In this document: piece by piece, positions 59,501-64,000 of the stretch
Position numbering within the stretch: the first letter of the stretch is position 1
How the letters are laid out: each line of letters begins with the position of its first letter
Notes under the pieces: generated by a model
What the model saw: the letters and a program-made list of their open reading frames with translations, nothing else
Database searches by the model: none
Told to the model about the DNA's origin: nothing
Assembly (NCBI RefSeq): GCF_900100385.1
Contig: NZ_FNFC01000013.1
Span: 49,604-113,603 of the forward strand
Origin: Halovenus aranensis
Lineage (GTDB): Archaea; Halobacteriota; Halobacteria; Halobacteriales; Haloarculaceae
Reading direction: 5' to 3'
Length of the DNA: 64,000 nt
Translations under genes and position numbers: made by a program

Positions 59501-61251
59501 CTGCACCCAACCGGAACACACTCTGGGCCGACGTGCTCGTCGACGAACTGGTCGCCGGTGGCGTCGATGCGGCCTGTCTCTCCCCGGGCTCGCGCTCGAC
59601 ACCGTTGACCGTCGCGTTTGCCGAGCACCCCGAGGTGGAGACGTTCTCCCATCTCGACGAACGCGCAAGCGCTTTCTTCGCACTCGGCAGAGCGCGACAG
59701 ACCGGAACGCCGACGCCGGTCGTCTGTACCTCGGGCACCGCCGCGGCAAACTTCCATCCGGCGGTGCTGGAGGCCAGCGAGAGTCGCGTCCCGTTTCTCG
59801 CACTCACCGCAGACAGACCCCCGGAGCTTCGCGACAGCGGCGCGAACCAGACGGCCGACCAGGTGAAACTGTACGGCGATGCGGTCCGCTGGTATCGAGA
59901 ACTCCCTGAGCCCGAAGCCGACGACCGCAAGCTCCGATCACTCAGGGTAACGGCGGCTCGTGCGCTGACTGAAGCGACCGGAACGCGGCCCGGACCGGTC
60001 CACCTCAACGTCCCGTTTCGCAAGCCCTTAGAGCCACGTCCTGTCGAGGGAGACGTTCCGCCCGACTTGGCCGAGCGCGCTCCCCTGGCTGTCGAGGGTA
60101 GAGACGGCCCGTTCGTCGCGACGACACAGGGACACAAACAGACCGACGCGGCCACCGTCGACCGCCTCGCCGACGCGCTAACCGCTGCCGACCGCGGGCT
60201 GTTGGTCTGTGGGCCGGCCGACGCCCCGACGCCGGCCCGCGAGGCGGTGGCTGACCTCGCGGCCGCGACCGGCTTCCCGGTTCTCGCCGACCCGCTGTCG
60301 GGTCACCGGTTTGGCTCCTCCCGAGACGGTGTGATGGTATGTGGGGGATACGACTCGTATCTCGACGACCCGGACTGGCCCGACCCCGACGTTGTCGTCA
60401 GGTTCGGGGCCTCACCGACCTCGAAGAACCTCCGGAAGTACCTCGCGGAGACCGACGCGCGCCAGTTCGTCGTCGACCCCGCCGGCGGCTGGCGTGAAGC
60501 CGAGTTCACTGCGACGGACCTGGTGTGTGCAGACCCGACGTGGCTTGCGTCTGTACTCGCCAGTGCAGTCGACGACCCGTCGACGGCGTACCGAGACAGG
60601 TTCGAGTCAGCCGAGCAGACGTACTGGGACATTGTCGAACACGCCCGGGCGGACCGACTGTTCGAGGGCGGCGTGGTCGGGAAAGTCGCCGAGCACTGTC
60701 CGGCAGGGTCGACGCTTTTCATCTCCAACAGCATGCCGGTCCGGGACCTCGACCGGTTCGGACAGCCGCGTCCGGCGCCGGTACGAGTCTTCGGAAACCG
60801 CGGCGTCAGCGGTATCGACGGAGTCATCTCGACGGGCCTCGGTGCCGGGAGTGCAACAGACACCCCGCTCGTTCTCGTGACCGGCGACCTCGCGTACTAT
60901 CACGACATGAACGGCCTGCTCGCGCTCGCACGCTGTGGCGTGGACGCGACAATCGTTCTCATCGACAACGACGGCGGCGGCATCTTCCACAAACTCCCAA
61001 TCGAGGAGTTCGACCCGCCGTTTACTGGACAGTTCAAAACGCCACACGGACTGGATTTCTCGCCGACCGCGGACCTCTATGGACTCGACTTCCGGCAGGT
61101 CCCAGACCAGGCAGCGTTCGTCGAGGCGTTCGAGGACTCACTCGACAGTGGCGGGACCCAAGTCCTGTCGGTCGAACTGGACAGCGAACGGAGCCATCGC
61201 TTTCGCGAACAGCTTCACGACCGCGTTCAGACAGCGATTCATGACGCCTAG
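59497..61251 (+). CDS. menD: 2-succinyl-5-enolpyruvyl-6-hydroxy-3-cyclohexene-1-carboxylate synthase
   Basis: The 584-residue TPP enzyme adds a succinate-semialdehyde unit from 2-oxoglutarate to isochorismate in menaquinone synthesis. It has the Pyr-domain start LVAGGVDAACLSPGSRSTPLT, VVCTSGTAAANFHPAVLEA, the substrate loop ISNSMPVRDLDRFG, RVFGNRGVSGIDGVISTGLG, and the cofactor motif TGDLAYYHDMNGLLAL ending in LIDNDGGGIF near residues 461-490. Start overlaps menF by four bases. Its stop overlaps the convergent J-protein stop by four bases. Confidence 0.95.
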   Translation: MTAPNRNTLWADVLVDELVAGGVDAACLSPGSRSTPLTVAFAEHPEVETFSHLDERASAFFALGRARQTGTPTPVVCTSGTAAANFHPAVLEASESRVPFLALTADRPPELRDSGANQTADQVKLYGDAVRWYRELPEPEADDRKLRSLRVTAARALTEATGTRPGPVHLNVPFRKPLEPRPVEGDVPPDLAERAPLAVEGRDGPFVATTQGHKQTDAATVDRLADALTAADRGLLVCGPADAPTPAREAVADLAAATGFPVLADPLSGHRFGSSRDGVMVCGGYDSYLDDPDWPDPDVVVRFGASPTSKNLRKYLAETDARQFVVDPAGGWREAEFTATDLVCADPTWLASVLASAVDDPSTAYRDRFESAEQTYWDIVEHARADRLFEGGVVGKVAEHCPAGSTLFISNSMPVRDLDRFGQPRPAPVRVFGNRGVSGIDGVISTGLGAGSATDTPLVLVTGDLAYYHDMNGLLALARCGVDATIVLIDNDGGGIFHKLPIEEFDPPFTGQFKTPHGLDFSPTADLYGLDFRQVPDQAAFVEAFEDSLDSGGTQVLSVELDSERSHRFREQLHDRVQTAIHDA

Positions 61252-62105
61252 CCGGCCGTCATCGGTCGGATGGCGACTCGCGTCAGTGCCGAGAGGCCGA
61301 GGGGAAAGAAGACCGCCGTCAGCGCGAGAATCCCCTCGACAGAGAGGAGGCCGATACCGAGCCAGAGGAACAAAAGCGGCGGTAACAGCACACTCCAGCC
61401 GCCGAAAACGACGAGCCCGACTTCGGGAACGCTCTGGAGAAAGGCGATGATGAACACGATACAGGCGGCGACAAAGAGGTTGACCGCGAGTGGAAACGTC
61501 GGGCTGAGTGCGCCAAAGAGCAAGACCGGATAGACCAGAAACGTCGTTCCGAGCAGGACGAACGCGTGCTGGTCTCTAAAGATGCCGCCGAATCGCATGG
61601 CGTCACCCCCGCGCTCGACGGCGTACGCCTGGTCGGCACTCTGGGCAGTGTCACCTGTGTCCTCGGCCGCTGCTGACTGTGCCCACCGTGCGCCGGCCCC
61701 AACGTTCTCTGCGGTCGTCTGGCGACGCGCGTGCTGCTGTGTGGCCTGCTTGCTGGCGGCTTGTCTGCCGTGCTGGCCGGACGCTCTGGCCTGGCGTCTG
61801 CTGGCGTCTCTGGTCTCATCTTGGCTGGTGGGCGTATCACCAGTGGGGCTTGCCGCCGACTCTGTCGTGCCTTCGGTATCGTCGCCGACGTAGGCGATGT
61901 GGCCCAGTCGGTCGTACCGCGCCCGCTCGTGTGGGTCAGTGAGCGTTTCCTTCGCTTCGATGAGCTGTTTGGTTTGCTCGTTTGCCGCCCGGCTGTCGCT
62001 CACATCGGGATGGGTCTGCTTGAGTTGCTCTCTGTACGCCTGCTCAATCTCGTCGGTCGAGGCGTCCTCGGATACGCCGAGCAACTCGTAGTAGGTCTCT
62101 CCCAT
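61248..62105 (-). CDS. Membrane-bound J-domain protein
   Basis: The 285-residue protein has an N-terminal J domain (residues 1-70): YYELLGVSEDASTDEIEQAYREQLKQTHPDVSDS, with the H-P-D tripeptide that stimulates Hsp70 (DnaK). A long polar linker of Gln/Ala/Thr-rich sequence (residues 75-165) follows, then about four membrane helices (residues 190-280). It could recruit DnaK to the membrane, for example for protein insertion. It is the last gene of a convergent pair with menD. Confidence 0.88.
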   Translation of the reverse strand: MGETYYELLGVSEDASTDEIEQAYREQLKQTHPDVSDSRAANEQTKQLIEAKETLTDPHERARYDRLGHIAYVGDDTEGTTESAASPTGDTPTSQDETRDASRRQARASGQHGRQAASKQATQQHARRQTTAENVGAGARWAQSAAAEDTGDTAQSADQAYAVERGGDAMRFGGIFRDQHAFVLLGTTFLVYPVLLFGALSPTFPLAVNLFVAACIVFIIAFLQSVPEVGLVVFGGWSVLLPPLLFLWLGIGLLSVEGILALTAVFFPLGLSALTRVAIRPMTAG

Positions 62106-62174
62106 ACCCGTCTACGTCTCTGTAGCACTCGCTGTCCTAAAATGTCTGCCGGAGGACCCTCCCGAGGCGAAGCG

Positions 62175-62600
62175 TCAGTCTTCGACTGTCGTCTTCTCGA
62201 CGTCGATATCTTCACCGAAGTAGATGTCAGCACCGTCCTGTGCCACCTTTTCGGCGAGGACAGCACACTTGACCCGCATCGGCGAGATGTCGACACCGAG
62301 TGCGTCTATCATGTCGTCGCGGTCCATCTCCTGGAGTTCCTCGATGCTCTTGTCGATGAGCATTCCAGAAAGCATCGACGCAGCAGCCTGCGAGATAGCA
62401 CAGCCGTCTCCGCGGAAGGCGAGGTCCTCGATGACTTCGTCGTCGTCGCCCAGCTTCACGTCGATTTCGATGGTATCGCCACACATCGGATTTTCACCGA
62501 CGTGGGTGAACGTCGACTCCTCTAGCTCACCGTAGTTGCGAGGGTTCTTGTAGTGGTCGAGAATCTGCTGTCGGTACATATCGGAGCCGCCCATTCCCAT
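62175..62600 (-). CDS. sufU: Fe-S cluster scaffold, SufU/IscU (NifU N-terminal) type
   Basis: The 141-residue protein has the three conserved Cys of U-type scaffolds: ENPMCGDTIEIDVK, FRGDGCAISQAAASMLSG and SPMRVKCAVLAEKV. The start DMYRQQILDHYKNPRNYG is typical. The protein assembles or hands on Fe-S clusters made with sulfur from a cysteine desulfurase, which is not in the window. In haloarchaea a SufU-type scaffold is usual beside or apart from SufBC. Starts at 62594 and 62579 are also possible. Confidence 0.92.
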   Translation of the reverse strand: MGMGGSDMYRQQILDHYKNPRNYGELEESTFTHVGENPMCGDTIEIDVKLGDDDEVIEDLAFRGDGCAISQAAASMLSGMLIDKSIEELQEMDRDDMIDALGVDISPMRVKCAVLAEKVAQDGADIYFGEDIDVEKTTVED

Positions 62601-62702
62601 AGTTGCCTAACCTTGTGTCGGTGACAGTAAAAGAGTTCCGTGTGGGCGTTTGACGGCCGATGCGATAGAGTTTAGTTCGGGCACAAAGTAACCGACGACA
62701 GC

Positions 62703-62777
62703 GGGCCTGTAGCTCAGTCTGGTAAGAGCCCCCGGCTCATAACCGGGTATGCGGTGGTTCAAATCCGCCCGGGCCCA
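62703..62777 (+). tRNA. tRNA with CAT anticodon (tRNA-Met or tRNA-Ile2)
   Basis: Acceptor arms GGGCCTG and CGGGCCC pair (one G-T), discriminator A at 62777. Anticodon stem CCCGG/CCGGG encloses CTCATAA, giving CAT. The T-arm is GGTGG-TTCAAAT-CCGCC with one G-T pair. The stem lacks the GGG/CCC pairs of archaeal initiator tRNA, so it is elongator Met or the Ile2 species that reads ATA after anticodon modification; the GGGCC acceptor favours Ile2. No intron. The gene ends next to a degenerate copy of its own 3' end. Confidence 0.92.
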
Positions 62778-62846
62778 TTTTCTGCGACCAATTCGTTGTC
62801 GATGCGAATTTGCAATCGTCCATGAGCGGGTACGGCGAGCGACGTG

Positions 62847-62870
62847 GCGGTGGTTCATACCTGCCCGGGC
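62847..62870 (+). repeat. Degenerate direct copy of the tRNA 3' part
   Basis: Compared with 62751-62774 inside the tRNA, 21 of 24 bases match without gaps. The copy starts with the identical ten bases GCGGTGGTTC and covers the T-arm and most of the 3' acceptor strand. It lies 96 bp downstream in the same orientation, the arrangement left by integration or deletion of an element at a tRNA 3' end. Confidence 0.6.
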
Positions 62871-62953
62871 GTCTGTCTGACGACGACTACAACAGCTGAA
62901 CTGAGCCACCAACCGATGAACAATTATTTCTCCAGAACTGCTATCGGGACCAC

Positions 62954-63736
62954 ATGGAGGTCGCTCTGATAACTGTCGGTGACGAAGTGCTTTCTGGGGA
63001 CACCGTAAATACGAACGCGAACTGGCTGGCAACACAGATGGCCGCTCGTGGTGCCACTGTCGTCCGAATTCTCTCCCTCCCCGACGAGCGACACACAATC
63101 GCCGAACACGTGACCGACTACCGCGAGCAGTTCGACGCGGTCATCGTCACCGGTGGCATCGGCGGCACGCCGGACGACGTGACGATGGATGCCGTCGCCG
63201 ACGCGTTCGACCGGGAGATGACGGTGCGGGAGGAACCGCTCACGACTGTCAAACAGCGACTGGCCGATATCGAGACGCGACTCCCTGACATGGACCTCGA
63301 TGTCGACCCCGAGTCCGAGGCGGCACTGCCAGCGGGGAGCAGACCGCTGCTGAACGAGGAGGGGCTCGCACCGGGGTGCGTGCTGGAGAACGTCTACGTC
63401 TTCCCGGGAATTCCGGACGAACTCGAAGCGATGTTCGAACAGGTCGCCGAGGAGTTCACCGGAGAGAGGCGGAGCCAAACGCTCTACACCGTCGAACCGG
63501 AGGCGAATATCGTCCCCCGTCTCGAAGCTGTGATGACCGCGTTCGACGTAACTGTTGGCTGCTATCCCGACCGCGAAGCCGGCCACAACCGTTTAAAAAT
63601 AATCGCGACCGACGACGAGCAACTCGACGGTGCAACCGAATGGCTGCTGGACCATCTCTCGGCCAGCGAAACGCCAGTCTCAGTCGATCACATCGACAGC
63701 CGCGTAACCTCGTCTGATGGCGGTGAATCAGATTGA
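62954..63736 (+). CDS. CinA-like / molybdopterin-binding domain protein
   Basis: The 260-residue protein begins MEVALITVGDEVLSGDTVNTNANWLATQM and continues with VIVTGGIGGTPDDVTMDAVADAFDREMTV, the features of the CinA N-terminal/MoaB-Mog fold. The sequence is longer than a bare MoaB domain but lacks the C-terminal nicotinamide deamidase domain of full CinA, ending with a domain of the COG1058 type. Members hydrolyse ADP-ribose or related compounds in bacteria; archaeal function is not settled. It is downstream of the tRNA copy. Confidence 0.88.
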   Translation: MEVALITVGDEVLSGDTVNTNANWLATQMAARGATVVRILSLPDERHTIAEHVTDYREQFDAVIVTGGIGGTPDDVTMDAVADAFDREMTVREEPLTTVKQRLADIETRLPDMDLDVDPESEAALPAGSRPLLNEEGLAPGCVLENVYVFPGIPDELEAMFEQVAEEFTGERRSQTLYTVEPEANIVPRLEAVMTAFDVTVGCYPDREAGHNRLKIIATDDEQLDGATEWLLDHLSASETPVSVDHIDSRVTSSDGGESD

Positions 63737-64000
63737 ACTGGTCGTGGAGCGTCTTCGAAGCGCTAGTGAGCGGGATCTTCGGCATGGACCGTCGCTGTCG
63801 GCGGCGGATCGCCGCCGACGCGACAGTGTCGCCACTCACGACCGCTGTCCGGATCGGTGGACAGCTACCGGAAGAACCGGTCGTCGAGTGACTGGTTCGC
63901 TGGGACTGCTCTACGCACACCAAGCGCTGTCCAAGCGGCCCGCAACACCATCTCACAAAACTCCGCGAACGGCCATCTCCAGAGGCGGCGCCCCCCGCGG
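63737..64000. other. Right-edge stretch without a recognised gene, hairpin-dense
   Basis: No frame is convincing: the only small frame of note starts at 63785 and encodes 35 Arg/Ala-rich residues over the hairpin itself. The stretch carries three inverted repeats (63791-63824, 63844-63865, 63867-63881). A frame open to the right edge begins near 63889 but has no recognisable features. Confidence 0.5.
63791..63824 (+). repeat. Long near-perfect hairpin (15 bp stem, 3-base loop)
   Basis: Outer arms GTCGC (63791-63795) and GCGAC (63820-63824) pair, then one bulged T at 63796, then GTCGGCGGCG (63797-63806) pairs with CGCCGCCGAC (63810-63819) around the loop GAT. No T-run follows, so a simple terminator is less likely. 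Confidence 0.6.

Noticed and set aside
63785..63892. 35-codon plus-strand frame in the right-edge hairpins
   Set aside because: Its sequence is a by-product of the palindrome, Arg/Ala-rich and without conserved features or a promoter.
1..64000. CRISPR array or intact insertion sequence
   Set aside because: No regularly spaced repeats, no transposase-like protein and no paired terminal inverted repeats were seen; long frames opposite real genes are shadows of high-GC codon use.

Overview
The window is a stretch of haloarchaeal (class Halobacteria) chromosome. The evidence is high GC content, strongly acidic proteins rich in Asp/Glu, Tat signals joined to lipoboxes, PGF-CTERM surface anchors, start codons lying about 25-30 nt from TATA-like box A elements (leaderless transcripts), and archaeal-only genes: isopentenyl phosphate kinase, CheF, NreA, DUF106 Oxa1-like proteins, UPF0058 and RNase J beside GGPP synthase. 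The genus cannot be fixed from the sequence. Most of the window is dense housekeeping DNA. There is no CRISPR array, no rRNA, no intact transposase and no clear plasmid or virus block.

Region by region. 1-5.5 kb: the end of a CBS-domain membrane protein, an EthD/thiamine-diphosphate enzyme pair, an HPP membrane protein fused to stress domains, and the NreA repair factor. 5.7-12.9 kb: a surface-anchored metallophosphatase/5'-nucleotidase homologue, an aldehyde dehydrogenase, several small proteins, a thioredoxin-like/CcdA pair and a methyltransferase. 12.9-17 kb: a three-gene thiamine-type ABC importer. 17-25.7 kb: a lactonase-like hydrolase, a GLUG-repeat surface protein, TatA, a chorismate amidotransferase/lyase cluster (pABA or anthranilate), shikimate dehydrogenase, a phosphodiesterase and a SWIM protein. 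25.8-33 kb: tRNA-Pro, rhodanese, a pilin and several single enzymes. 33-43.6 kb: UvrA, two DUF106 insertase-like proteins around adenylate kinase and a CHY zinc protein, an ABC-2 exporter, and small membrane and zinc proteins. 43.6-50 kb: lipoproteins, a flavoprotein disulfide reductase, and a fatty-acid/acyl-CoA group (thioesterase, MaoC, enoyl-CoA hydratase, thiolase). 50-57.4 kb: the late mevalonate pathway (mevalonate kinase, IPK, GGPP synthase) mixed with CheF and RNase J. 57.4-64 kb: small regulators, menaquinone genes menF-menD, a membrane J-protein, a SufU/NifU scaffold, a CAT-anticodon tRNA and a CinA-like protein.

Several genes work together: acetyl-CoA thiolase supplies carbon to the mevalonate pathway, IPK and GGPP synthase make archaeal lipid and menaquinone side-chain precursors, and MenF/MenD begin the menaquinone ring. 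AroE and the PabABC-like genes make and use chorismate.

The least explained signals are a GC-rich hairpin-dense leader before RNase J, a degenerate copy of a tRNA 3' end about 96 bp downstream of that tRNA, a second hairpin cluster at the right edge, and one TATA element that appears to serve two divergent leaderless genes (adk and a CHY zinc protein).
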